From Geodermatophilaceae bacterium (lineage in GTDB: Bacteria; Actinomycetota; Actinomycetes; Mycobacteriales; Geodermatophilaceae): a stretch of 41,352 nucleotides of DNA. The stretch lies in contig JACCTY010000167.1 in assembly GCA_013812145.1 (NCBI GenBank), forward strand, positions 1 to 41,352, in the 5' to 3' direction. The notes under the pieces are model-generated. The model made no database searches, was not told the origin of the DNA, and worked only from the letters and a program-made list of their open reading frames with translations. Positions 15,449 to 26,076 of this stretch are shown here, in pieces (position 1 is the stretch's first letter; each line of letters opens with the position of its first letter). A program made the translations under genes and the position numbers.

Positions 15449-16474
15449 ATGCGCATCGGTGTGCTCACGGGTGGCGGGGACTGCCCCGGCCTCAACGCCG
15501 TGATCCGCGCCGTCGTCCGCAAGGGCGTCGGCGTCTACGGGCACGAGTTCGTCGGTTTCCGCGACGGCTGGCGAGGCCCTCTGTACGGCGACACCATGCC
15601 GCTCACGGTGGCCGCGGTCCGTGGCATCCTGCCGCGCGGTGGCACCATCCTCGGCTCGTCGCGAACCAACCCGTTCAAGGAGCCGGACGGGGTGCAGCGG
15701 GTCCGGGGCAGCCTCGCCGAAAACGGCGTGGACGCCTTGATCGCCATCGGCGGTGAGGACACCCTGGGCGTGGCCAAGCGGCTGTACGACGAGCAGGTGC
15801 CGGTCGTCGGCGTACCGAAGACGATCGACAACGACCTCGGGGCGACTGACTACACGTTCGGCTTCGACACCGCGGTCGGGATCGCCATGGAGGCGATCGA
15901 CCGGCTGCACACGACGGCGGAAAGCCACCACCGCGCGTTGGTCGTCGAAGTGATGGGTCGGCACGCCGGCTGGATCGCCCTGCATGCCGGCCTGGCCGGC
16001 GGCGCGAACGTGATCCTGGTGCCGGAACGGCCGTTCAGGATCGACGAGGTGGCCGCGTACGTCGAGCGGCGGTTCGAGACGAAGTACGCCTGCATCGTCG
16101 TCGTCGCCGAGGGCGCCACTCCAGCGGAGGGTGACATGGGCCTGCAGACCGGTGAGCTGGACGCGTTCGGCCACGTGCGCCTCGGCGGCGTGGGGCAGCG
16201 GCTGGCCGAGGAGATCGAGGCGCGCACCGGCAAGGAGGCGCGCGTCGTCGTGCTGGGGCACATCCAGCGTGGTGGTACGCCGACCGCGTTCGACCGGGTG
16301 CTGGCGACCCGCTTCGGGCTGCACGCCATCGACGCCGTACACGAGCGGGACTGGGGCGTCATGGTGGCGCTGCGCGGGACCGACATCGTGCGGGTGCCGC
16401 TGGCCGAGGCCACCCGGGAGCTCAAGACGGTCCCCGACCATCGACTGGCCGAAGCCGAGGTCTTCTTCGGCTGA
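15449..16474 (+). CDS. pfkA: 6-phosphofructokinase, phosphoryl donor uncertain
   Basis: A 341-residue phosphofructokinase from ATG 15449 with GGGAGGA 8 nt upstream. Motifs: TGGGDCPGLN near the N-terminus, IGGEDT (Glu103, Asp104), VPKTIDND (Lys124, catalytic Asp127), VEVMGRHAGWIA, and GHIQRGG. Numbering coincides with E. coli PfkA, where 104 and 124 are both Gly. Asp at 104 with Lys at 124 is the combination usually linked to pyrophosphate-dependent enzymes, but I recall Streptomyces ATP enzymes with a similar Lys, so the donor cannot be settled from sequence. It converts fructose-6-phosphate to fructose-1,6-bisphosphate. Confidence 0.92.
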   Translation: MRIGVLTGGGDCPGLNAVIRAVVRKGVGVYGHEFVGFRDGWRGPLYGDTMPLTVAAVRGILPRGGTILGSSRTNPFKEPDGVQRVRGSLAENGVDALIAIGGEDTLGVAKRLYDEQVPVVGVPKTIDNDLGATDYTFGFDTAVGIAMEAIDRLHTTAESHHRALVVEVMGRHAGWIALHAGLAGGANVILVPERPFRIDEVAAYVERRFETKYACIVVVAEGATPAEGDMGLQTGELDAFGHVRLGGVGQRLAEEIEARTGKEARVVVLGHIQRGGTPTAFDRVLATRFGLHAIDAVHERDWGVMVALRGTDIVRVPLAEATRELKTVPDHRLAEAEVFFG

Positions 16475-16485
16475 TCGCCTCGGCG

Positions 16486-16535
16486 CTTACGTCCGTACGG
16501 TTGAGCGGTATGGCAGCCGAACCTACGGACGTAAG
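16486..16535. repeat. 12-bp perfect inverted repeat around a start codon
   Basis: CTTACGTCCGTA (16486-16497) and TACGGACGTAAG (16524-16535) are exact reverse complements separated by 26 bp. The left arm overlaps a possible -10 hexamer (TACGGT, 16496-16501) and the right arm lies just inside the coding region that starts at ATG 16510. It could be an operator for a dimeric repressor or a hairpin that hides the translation start. Confidence 0.6.
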
Positions 16536-17301
16536 GGTTGCCCTACGGGGTGCGAGGTCGGGCCTGAGTTGGGTGCGCATCGTCACAGCCGGCTGCGTGG
16601 GGGCGGTGCTGGTCGCTGCCACCGCCTCGTCGCTGGTGTGGGCATCGACGCCACCTCCGAGTCCGACCCAGCTGGAGCAAGCAGTTGCGGAGCTGACCGG
16701 AGCGGACACCGCATTGGCGGACGTGAGCGAGCTCTCGGTCGACTCCACCGGCCTCGGGCCGCGACAACTCCGCGGCACCTTCCCTGCCGCCCTTCCCCTC
16801 GATGACACCGGGATCGAGCGCATCCAGGCCAGTGCGCGGCACGCGGGCTGGCAGACCACGGTGTTCCGTGACCCCGACGGCACATTCGTCCGGGCCACGA
16901 AGGGTGACCTCGTGGCGGACGTGTCCAGGTCTCAGATCGACCTGGCCACGATGGTCCCGCTGGCGGTGAACGTCGCCGTCGCCGTCGGCGGTGTCCTCGG
17001 CGTCCTGCTCGGCTGCTGGCTCAGCCTGCGCCGGCAACGACGCGACGAGACGCTGCGCGGGCAGCGGTGGCGGCGCGCGGTGGCCAGCGGCCTGCTGCCG
17101 CCCTTTGCCGTCCTCACCGCTGCCCTGCCGGTCTACGCCGTGCTCTCCGGGGCGGCCAGGACGGTGGGCGACTACGGCTCGCTGACCGTCGGCGTGTTGA
17201 TTCTCTTTGCCGGTTTGTGGGTGCCCGTGGCCGTGCTCATTGCCGCAGCAGTCTGGTTCTGGTCGGGACGACGGGCAGGCCCGTCGACGGTGCGATCATG
17301 A
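16510..17301 (+). CDS. Four-TM membrane protein of unknown function
   Basis: A 263-residue protein from ATG 16510; TTG 16501 is the other option. Predicted membrane helices lie near residues 22-44, 148-172, 194-213 and 226-252. The 100-residue segment between the first two helices should be extracytoplasmic. A basic loop (RRQRRDETLRGQRWRR) after the second helix suggests the cytoplasmic side. No family recognised. A TANNNT hexamer 8 nt before the ATG suggests a leaderless transcript. Its stop codon (17299-17301) is supplied by the first bases of a 53-bp palindromic repeat. Confidence 0.72.
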   Translation: MAAEPTDVRVALRGARSGLSWVRIVTAGCVGAVLVAATASSLVWASTPPPSPTQLEQAVAELTGADTALADVSELSVDSTGLGPRQLRGTFPAALPLDDTGIERIQASARHAGWQTTVFRDPDGTFVRATKGDLVADVSRSQIDLATMVPLAVNVAVAVGGVLGVLLGCWLSLRRQRRDETLRGQRWRRAVASGLLPPFAVLTAALPVYAVLSGAARTVGDYGSLTVGVLILFAGLWVPVAVLIAAAVWFWSGRRAGPSTVRS

Positions 17302-17350
17302 TCGTCAGGCCAGGATGGTTGGCACAGAGCCACTCCGGCCTGACGATCAT
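17298..17350. repeat. 53-bp palindromic repeat, copy A
   Basis: Arms ATGATCGTCAGG (17298-17309) and CCTGACGATCAT (17339-17350) are perfect reverse complements around a 29-nt centre; the pairing extends to CATGATCGTCAGGCC/GGCCTGACGATCATG (17297-17351). The TGA at 17299-17301 is the stop codon of the preceding membrane protein gene. Copy B lies on the other side of the next gene. It may be a REP-like element or act as a terminator. Confidence 0.8.
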
Positions 17351-17403
17351 GAGCCTGTGGATAGCCGCAGCGGGTCGACCGCCATTCGCTGCATGCTCGG
17401 TGC

Positions 17404-20786
<3,383 letters not shown>

Positions 20787-20792
20787 CCTGGG

Positions 20793-21272
20793 CTAGGGCG
20801 AGGGTTGCTCCACCAGCTGCGCGAGGTACAGCGGCTCACCGAGCGCGTCGATCAGCTCCAACTGCGTCTCGAGGTAGTCGATGTGGTGCTCCTCGTCGGC
20901 GAGGATGTCCTCGAAGATCCGGGCGGTCGTGACGTCGCCGACGCCGCGGCAGTAGTCCACCGCCGGGCGCAGCCGCTCGACCACCTCGAGCTCGATCTTC
21001 AGGTCGCAGTCGAACTGCTCCTTGACTGTCTGCCCGACGCGAAGGGACAGCAGCCGCTGGTAGTTGGGCAGTCCCTCGAGGAACAGGATGCGGTCGGTCA
21101 GCACCTCGGCGTGCCGCATCTCGTCGAGGGACTCCGCGCGGGTGTGCGCTGCAAGTCTGGTGTAGCCCCAGTTCTCCTGCATCTTGGCGTGCAGAAAGTA
21201 CTGGTTGATCGCGGTCAGCTCGCTGGTCAGCTGCTCATTGAGCAACTCGATGGCGCGGTCATCACCCTGCAT
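20793..21272 (-). CDS. bfr: Bacterioferritin
   Basis: A 159-residue four-helix ferritin. All ferroxidase-centre residues are at the standard positions: Glu18, Glu51, His54, Glu94, Glu127 and His130. The haem ligand Met52 is present, so it should form haem-bearing 24-mers storing ferric iron. ATG 21272 has GAGG six bases upstream. It follows bfd by 27 nt on the same strand, so the pair should share a transcript. A probable IdeR/DtxR box lies upstream of bfd. Confidence 0.95.
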   Translation of the reverse strand: MQGDDRAIELLNEQLTSELTAINQYFLHAKMQENWGYTRLAAHTRAESLDEMRHAEVLTDRILFLEGLPNYQRLLSLRVGQTVKEQFDCDLKIELEVVERLRPAVDYCRGVGDVTTARIFEDILADEEHHIDYLETQLELIDALGEPLYLAQLVEQPSP

Positions 21273-21299
21273 GGAGCCTCATTTCGGCTGGCGGTGCGA

Positions 21300-21500
21300 T
21301 CAAGCCGACAGTGCTACGGCGCTGCCAACCAGGTGCCCCGCGTCTGCTGCGGTCAGCCGGTCACAGATCCGCAGCAGGCATCCGCCGCATCCGGTCCCGG
21401 CGCCGGTGACAGCGCCGACGTCGTCCTCCGTCGTGGCACCCGCGGCGATGGCTGCATCGATCTGCCGGTCGGTCACCGCGTGGCAGATGCAGACGTACAT
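21300..21500 (-). CDS. bfd: Bacterioferritin-associated [2Fe-2S] ferredoxin
   Basis: A 66-residue Bfd-like protein from ATG 21500 with GAGGAG just upstream. The cluster ligands are Cys4, Cys6, Cys38 and Cys41 (CIC and CGGC). Bfd passes electrons to the bacterioferritin haem so that stored iron is reduced and released. It is the first gene of the bfd-bfr pair. Its promoter region must overlap the 3' end of aroF, where a 15/19 match to the IdeR/DtxR box is found, so expression is probably iron-controlled. Confidence 0.93.
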   Translation of the reverse strand: MYVCICHAVTDRQIDAAIAAGATTEDDVGAVTGAGTGCGGCLLRICDRLTAADAGHLVGSAVALSA

Positions 21501-21530
21501 GCGGCTCTCCTCGAGGATGGCAAGGCGTCC

Positions 21531-22583
21531 CTAAGTTAGCTCAGCCTCACCTAACCTGACAAGAGGTACCGCAAGGGTCCGTCCGGTCAGCGCCGGGAAC
21601 GCCTGAACCGCCGCGGCCAGCGCGGCCAGGCTCGCACCGGCGAGCGCTTGTGCTCCGTCCACCAGCGCCGCCTCCGGATGCGGGTGTACGTCGACGATCA
21701 GCCCATCGGCTCCCGCGGCCAGGCCCGCCCGCGCCAGGGGCAGCACCAGATCGCGGCGGCCGGCGGCATGTGAGGGGTCGACGATGATCGGCAGGTGGCT
21801 CATCGAGCGGATCATCGGGACGGCCGCCACGTCGAGGGTGTTGCGGGTCGCGGTCTCGTAGGTGCGGATGCCACGCTCGCAGAGCACGATGTCGAGGTTG
21901 CCCCGCTGCGCGATGTACTCGGCGGCCATCAGCCATTCCTCGTACGTCGCGGTCAGTCCGCGCTTGAGCAGGACCGGCCTGCCGGCGCTTCCCACCGCCT
22001 GCAAGAGCGTGAAGTTCTGCATGTTCCGGGCGCCGACCTGGAGCATCGCGGCGTGCTCGGCCACCAGGTCGACATCGGCGGCGTCGACCACCTCGGTGAC
22101 CGCCGGCAGTCCCACCTCGGCGCTGACCTCGGCCAGGATCCGCAGCCCCTCGCGACCGAGACCCTGGAACGCGTACGGCGACGTACGCGGCTTGTAGGCG
22201 CCGCCGCGCAGCAGCGCCGCGCCGGCGTCGCGTGCCATCAAGGCGGCCGCGAGGGTCTGCTCGGGCGTCTCCACCGCGCAGGGTCCGGCGATGAGCGTCA
22301 CCGTGTCGGGGCCGATGGGGACGCCGCCCACGGTGACCGTGGAGGTACCGACGTGGTGCTCGCGGCTGACCAGCTTGTACGGCGAGGTGATCCGGACGAC
22401 CTCGGCGACGCCGGGCAGGTGGCCGAGGTCGATGCTCTCCAGCACCCGTTCGTCACCGACGACGCCGACGATGGTGCGGTTCACTCCGCGGGAGACGAAC
22501 GCGGCGCCACCTGCCGCCTCGACGTGCGCCACCACCTCGACGACGTCGCTGTCGCCGCCCGCGGGCGCCATGACGATGACCAT
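21531..22583 (-). CDS. aroF: DAHP synthase, class I with N-terminal ferredoxin-like domain (AroF type)
   Basis: A 350-residue enzyme of the class I-beta group. Residues 1-70 (VEVVAHVEAAGGAAFVSRGVNRTIVGVVGD) form the ferredoxin-like regulatory domain seen in the Thermotoga enzyme. The barrel follows with LIAGPCAVETPEQ, RGGAYKPRTSPYAFQGLG, LKRGLTATYEEWLMAAEYI, LCERGIRTYE and DPSHAAGRRDLV (metal and substrate residues). It makes the same product as the class II enzyme encoded 2 kb away. It starts 7 nt after the PASTA kinase stop, so the two are likely one operon. Its 3' end holds the iron box for bfd. The function is firm; why two unrelated isoenzymes are kept is not. Confidence 0.93.
   Translation of the reverse strand: MVIVMAPAGGDSDVVEVVAHVEAAGGAAFVSRGVNRTIVGVVGDERVLESIDLGHLPGVAEVVRITSPYKLVSREHHVGTSTVTVGGVPIGPDTVTLIAGPCAVETPEQTLAAALMARDAGAALLRGGAYKPRTSPYAFQGLGREGLRILAEVSAEVGLPAVTEVVDAADVDLVAEHAAMLQVGARNMQNFTLLQAVGSAGRPVLLKRGLTATYEEWLMAAEYIAQRGNLDIVLCERGIRTYETATRNTLDVAAVPMIRSMSHLPIIVDPSHAAGRRDLVLPLARAGLAAGADGLIVDVHPHPEAALVDGAQALAGASLAALAAAVQAFPALTGRTLAVPLVRLGEAELT
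21536..21554. promoter_or_regulatory. IdeR/DtxR-type iron box upstream of bfd
   Basis: TTAGCTCAGCCTCACCTAA matches the 19-bp consensus TTAGGTTAGGCTAACCTAA at 15 of 19 positions, including both outer TTAG/CTAA ends. It lies 36-54 nt upstream of the bfd ATG (minus strand) and inside the last codons of aroF. This position suits repression of bfd-bfr by the iron-bound regulator, but activation cannot be excluded. Confidence 0.75.
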
Positions 22584-22590
22584 GAGGACG

Positions 22591-24495
22591 TCAGAAGGTG
22601 GCGAGCAACGAGACGGTGGACCCGCGCAGCGCCAGGTCCCCGCCGTTCGGATCCTGCAGCGTGACGGTCCCGTCGGAGCAGAGGAAGCAGGTGCTGTCGA
22701 CGACGAAGCCTTCCGCCTCGAGTATTGCCGTCGCCTCGGACAGCGACAGGGTGTCGACGTCCGGCACCAGGACCAGGTCCGGCCCCTTGGACACGACGAT
22801 CGTCACGGTCGTCCCGCGCGCCACCGGGTCGGCGTCTGGCGTCGGGTCCTGGCTGATGACCAATCCCTTGTCCACGACGTTGCTGAACTCCTCGACCACG
22901 TTCGGGTTGAGGCCGCCGCCGCGCAGCGCGTCAGCCGCCTGGACCCGCTCCAGCCTGACGACGTCGGGAACCTCGACGGGAGCCGGTCCCCGACTGACCA
23001 CGATCGTCAGGGGGTCACCGCGGCGTAGTTCCGTCCCGGCGGGAGGCTCGAACCCGGCGACCGACCCGGCCGGCACGGACTCGTCGTACGCCTCGGTCTG
23101 CGTGACGTCGACCGGCGTACCGGCAAGGACGTCGAGCACGGCCTGGACCGGCCGGCCGAGCAGGTCCTGCCCCACGGTGAACCGCTCCGGCCCCTTGGAG
23201 ACGGTGAGGACAACCTCGGTTCCCCGGACGACTCGGCTGCCGTCGGCGGGGTCGGTCGAGATCACCTGGCCGGCCGGCACCGTTTCGCTGAAGACGGTGT
23301 CGGTGAAGGTGACGTCGACGCCGGCGTCCTGGGCGGCGGTGACGGCGGCGTCCTCGGTCAGTGCGGCCAGCGCCGGCACCTCGGTGTAGCGACCGCTGCC
23401 GAACCACCAGCCGGCGCTTCCGGCGACGAGGCCGAGGGTGAGGACGACACCGAGCGCGATCAGGCCGGAGCGCCGTCGACGGCCGCGCGGGACGGGGACC
23501 GGCTGGGTGGCGCGTTTCATTCGGGCGGCCGGGGTCGCCGTCCCGCTGTGGTGCGGCGTCTGCCACAGCGTGTTCCGGGTGGCGCCGGCGCGGGACGGGG
23601 GCGCCGTCCGGACGCGTCGCGTCGGGACGGGTACGCGTTCCAGCCCGACGTCGGTGCGGGCGTCCCAGAGTTCGGCCAGGAACACGCCGGCGTCCAGCGG
23701 ACGACCCGAGGGCTCCCGTCGGGTCGCCTCCACGGTGAGTTCGGACAGCCGCGGCGGAATCGTCGGGACGATCTCCGATGGCGACGGTACGTCGGAGTGC
23801 ACATGCCGGTAGGCGATCGAGATCGCCGTCTCGCCGGAGTACGGCGGGCGACCGGTGAGCATCTCGTAGAGCACGATTCCGGCGGCGTAGACGTCGCTAC
23901 GCGGGCTCGCAGCCCCGGTCTGGATCTGCTCCGGGGACAGATAGGCCACGGTGCCGATGAGGACATCGCCGCTGCGGCTCGCCGCACTCCCGGCCGCGAC
24001 GGCGCGGGCCAGCCCGAAGTCGGCGACCTTGACGACACCGTCGTCGGAGATGAGCACGTTCTCCGGCTTGATGTCGCGGTGAACCAACCCGGTGCGGTGG
24101 GCCGCGGTGAGTCCGGCGAGAACCGGCTCCAGGACGGCAACGGCTTCGGCCGGTGTCAACCGGCCGCGTTCCACGAGCAGGTCGCGCAGGGTGTGGCCGT
24201 GCACGAGTTCCATGACGAGGAAGGCGTGCCCCTTGTCGGTTCCCTGGTCGAAGACCGACACCACGTTGATGTGTGACAGCCGGGCGGCGGCGCGCGCCTC
24301 CCGGCTGAAGCTGTCGACGAAGGCCGGGTTGCCCGCCAGGCTCGCAGACATCACCTTCACCGCGACCGTGCGCTCCAGTCGGAGGTCGGTACCGGCGTAC
24401 ACGGTGGACATCCCGCCGTCGGCGAGTCGATCGTCGACCCGGTACCGCCCGTCCAGCACGACGCCGAGCATCGCGTCGGTCAGCGTCGCGTCCAC
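22591..24495 (-). CDS. pknL: PASTA-domain Ser/Thr protein kinase (PknL position)
   Basis: A 634-residue kinase. The frame runs far upstream but GTG 24495 fits the domain edge and has TAGACT 8 nt before it (possible leaderless mRNA). Kinase domain about 15-280: LADGGMSTVYAG glycine loop, Lys47, catalytic Asp141 (HRDIKPEN), DFG 159-161, and a GTVAYLSPEQ activation segment. A Pro/Arg-rich linker leads to one membrane helix (about 344-366) and four extracellular PASTA repeats (about 370-634). The last repeat has a CFLC pair. PASTA repeats sense peptidoglycan fragments or lipid II. Mycobacterial PknL, in the same neighbourhood, lacks PASTA repeats, so this is the longer form. Its likely substrate, an Rv2175c-type protein, is encoded 3.5 kb away. 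Confidence 0.92.
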   Translation of the reverse strand: MDATLTDAMLGVVLDGRYRVDDRLADGGMSTVYAGTDLRLERTVAVKVMSASLAGNPAFVDSFSREARAAARLSHINVVSVFDQGTDKGHAFLVMELVHGHTLRDLLVERGRLTPAEAVAVLEPVLAGLTAAHRTGLVHRDIKPENVLISDDGVVKVADFGLARAVAAGSAASRSGDVLIGTVAYLSPEQIQTGAASPRSDVYAAGIVLYEMLTGRPPYSGETAISIAYRHVHSDVPSPSEIVPTIPPRLSELTVEATRREPSGRPLDAGVFLAELWDARTDVGLERVPVPTRRVRTAPPSRAGATRNTLWQTPHHSGTATPAARMKRATQPVPVPRGRRRRSGLIALGVVLTLGLVAGSAGWWFGSGRYTEVPALAALTEDAAVTAAQDAGVDVTFTDTVFSETVPAGQVISTDPADGSRVVRGTEVVLTVSKGPERFTVGQDLLGRPVQAVLDVLAGTPVDVTQTEAYDESVPAGSVAGFEPPAGTELRRGDPLTIVVSRGPAPVEVPDVVRLERVQAADALRGGGLNPNVVEEFSNVVDKGLVISQDPTPDADPVARGTTVTIVVSKGPDLVLVPDVDTLSLSEATAILEAEGFVVDSTCFLCSDGTVTLQDPNGGDLALRGSTVSLLATF

Positions 24496-24554
24496 AACCG
24501 CCCAGTCTACGTTCGGCGGAGCGCCGTGGCCGGAACGCGACACCCCGACAATGA

Positions 24555-26030
24555 TCAGCTGCGGAACGCCGTGATGACGGGGGCAAAGTCTGCTACCGCG
24601 CTCGCGGTTGCGAGGTCGGCCAGGCTGACGATCGCCGTGTGGACGCCGGCTTCGGCGAGCTCGCGGAACCGGCCGATGTGGTCGTCCACGGTTCCTGCGT
24701 TCACCGACTCCGCGAAGGCCTCGGGTGTCGTGCCCGGCGCTCTGGCCGCCTCGGTGCGGTCCCGAAGCGAGCTGCGATCGGGCGCGCACAGGACGGTCGA
24801 CAGGTGCGTCACCTCGATGTCGTCGAGGGCGCGGCTTGCGGCTGCACAGTGCCGGGCCAGTACGCCGAGCTTGTGCCGCACGGTGTCCGGGCCGCCGAAG
24901 AGGTTGCAGGCATCGGCGTACTGCGCGACCAGCCGCAGGGTGCGGCGCTCGCCCTGGCCGCCGACCAGTATGGGTATCCGTGCTTGGACCGGCCGTGGGT
25001 AGCAGATCGCCTCGGGGATGCGGACCCGGTGTCCCTCGAATGGCGGCGATCCGGGTCCCCACATCAGCGGGAGCAGCCGCAGGGCGTCCTCGAGCAGGTC
25101 GAGTCGGTCCCGGCGAGTCGGGAAGTCCCAGCCGTACACGCGGTGCTCGCGCTCGAACCACGCGGCGCCGAGGCCGCAGACGACCCGGCCGCCGGACAGC
25201 ACATCAAGGGTCGCGACGATCTTGGCCAGGTGCGCGGGGTTCCGGTAGGTCACGCCGGTCACGAGCGCGCCGAGCCGGCAGGTCTTCGTCACGGCGGCGA
25301 GAAACCCCAGAGTGGTGTAGCTGTCCAGCATCGGATCCCACTCCCTGCCGACCTGCGGGATCTGCAGCATGTGGTCCATCACCCAGAGGCTGCTGAACCC
25401 GGCCTCCTCGGCGTCGACGGCGAGCGCGGCCAGGCCATCGCGCAGGTCGCCGGCCCAGGTGAAGCTGGGCACCTGCAGTCCGAACCGCAGGGACATCGGG
25501 TGGTCCTCCTGTCGGCTAGCGGCAGCCGGTGCGGCGAGCATCACGGCGGGCACGACGACGACGGGGCCGGCGTCGTGGACTGCGTCGAATCCCTCTCCCG
25601 CCAGCGCGGCCCTGGTGTTGCCATGGGCGCGGATCTGCTCGGCCAGCACCTTGGCCGGAACCGGCCGGTCGCGCGCCCGGTTGCGTTCGCGACACAGCGC
25701 GGCCGGTGTGTCGAAGAGCACGGCGTGACAGGGCATCCCGTGTTGCCGCGCGAGCGTCAGGTACGCCGCACGGCGGGCCACGTCCAGCCCCAAGGTGTCG
25801 ACCACGGTGAGCAGCCGGCGGCTCACCCGGCGTTGCAGAACCAGGTCGAGCACATCGAAGGCATCCTTGCCGGCCCTTTGGTCGTGCGGTCCCTCACCCA
25901 CGAGGGCGCGCAGCCGATCGGAGGAGACGACCTGCTCCGGACGGAACTGCGACTCCGCCCAGGTCGACTTGCCCGATCCGGACGGCCCGACCAGCACCAC
26001 CAGGCACGCGGTCGGCAACCGGATCGTCAC
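24555..26030 (-). CDS. Fusion: P-loop polynucleotide-kinase-like ATPase and F420-dependent LLM oxidoreductase
   Basis: One uninterrupted 491-residue frame from GTG 26030, with TACCCT 6 nt upstream (possible leaderless start). Residues 1-170 are an AAA_33/PNK-like P-loop kinase: GPSGSGKST (15-23), VVSSDRLRALVGE, a VVDTLGLD strand and an RERNRARDRPVP lid. From Met179 the sequence is a complete luciferase-like F420-dependent oxidoreductase (LRFGLQVPSF, VMDHMLQIP, LGALVTGVTYRNPAHLAKIVATLDVLSGGRVVCGLGAAWFEREH, ILVGGQGERRTLRLVAQYAD). ATG 25496, the start of this second part, has AGGAGG 8 nt upstream, so the oxidoreductase may also be made alone. No stop codon separates the parts. A fused protein, or a stand-alone oxidoreductase plus a fused form, are both possible. 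Confidence 0.82.
   Translation of the reverse strand: MTIRLPTACLVVLVGPSGSGKSTWAESQFRPEQVVSSDRLRALVGEGPHDQRAGKDAFDVLDLVLQRRVSRRLLTVVDTLGLDVARRAAYLTLARQHGMPCHAVLFDTPAALCRERNRARDRPVPAKVLAEQIRAHGNTRAALAGEGFDAVHDAGPVVVVPAVMLAAPAAASRQEDHPMSLRFGLQVPSFTWAGDLRDGLAALAVDAEEAGFSSLWVMDHMLQIPQVGREWDPMLDSYTTLGFLAAVTKTCRLGALVTGVTYRNPAHLAKIVATLDVLSGGRVVCGLGAAWFEREHRVYGWDFPTRRDRLDLLEDALRLLPLMWGPGSPPFEGHRVRIPEAICYPRPVQARIPILVGGQGERRTLRLVAQYADACNLFGGPDTVRHKLGVLARHCAAASRALDDIEVTHLSTVLCAPDRSSLRDRTEAARAPGTTPEAFAESVNAGTVDDHIGRFRELAEAGVHTAIVSLADLATASAVADFAPVITAFRS
25505..25510 (-). promoter_or_regulatory. Strong internal ribosome binding site inside the fusion gene
   Basis: AGGAGG on the minus strand, 8 nt before ATG 25496, which is exactly where the oxidoreductase domain begins. 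This is a perfect Shine-Dalgarno sequence and suggests separate translation of the second half. Confidence 0.7.
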
Positions 26031-26036
26031 GCCGGA

Positions 26037-26070
26037 AGGGTAGGGCCGCTGCACCGAGCGCTCATAGATT
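26037..26070. promoter_or_regulatory. Divergent leaderless promoter pair
   Basis: Between the fusion gene (GTG 26030, minus) and the APH-like gene (GTG 26077, plus) are two -10-like hexamers: TACCCT on the minus strand at 26042-26037 and TAGATT on the plus strand at 26065-26070. Each is exactly 6 nt from its GTG, and no ribosome binding site fits in the gap. No good -35 is visible for either. Confidence 0.5.
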
Positions 26071-26076
26071 GGCAGC

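Noticed and set aside
14558-16441. Minus-strand ORF of 627 codons
   Set aside because: Runs antisense through glpK, the exoribonuclease and pfkA, all of which have catalytic motifs on their own frames.
23000-23010. CGATCGTCAGG resembling the 53-bp repeat arm
   Set aside because: Lies in the PASTA-coding part of the kinase gene, has no partner arm at the right distance and is explained by coding sequence.
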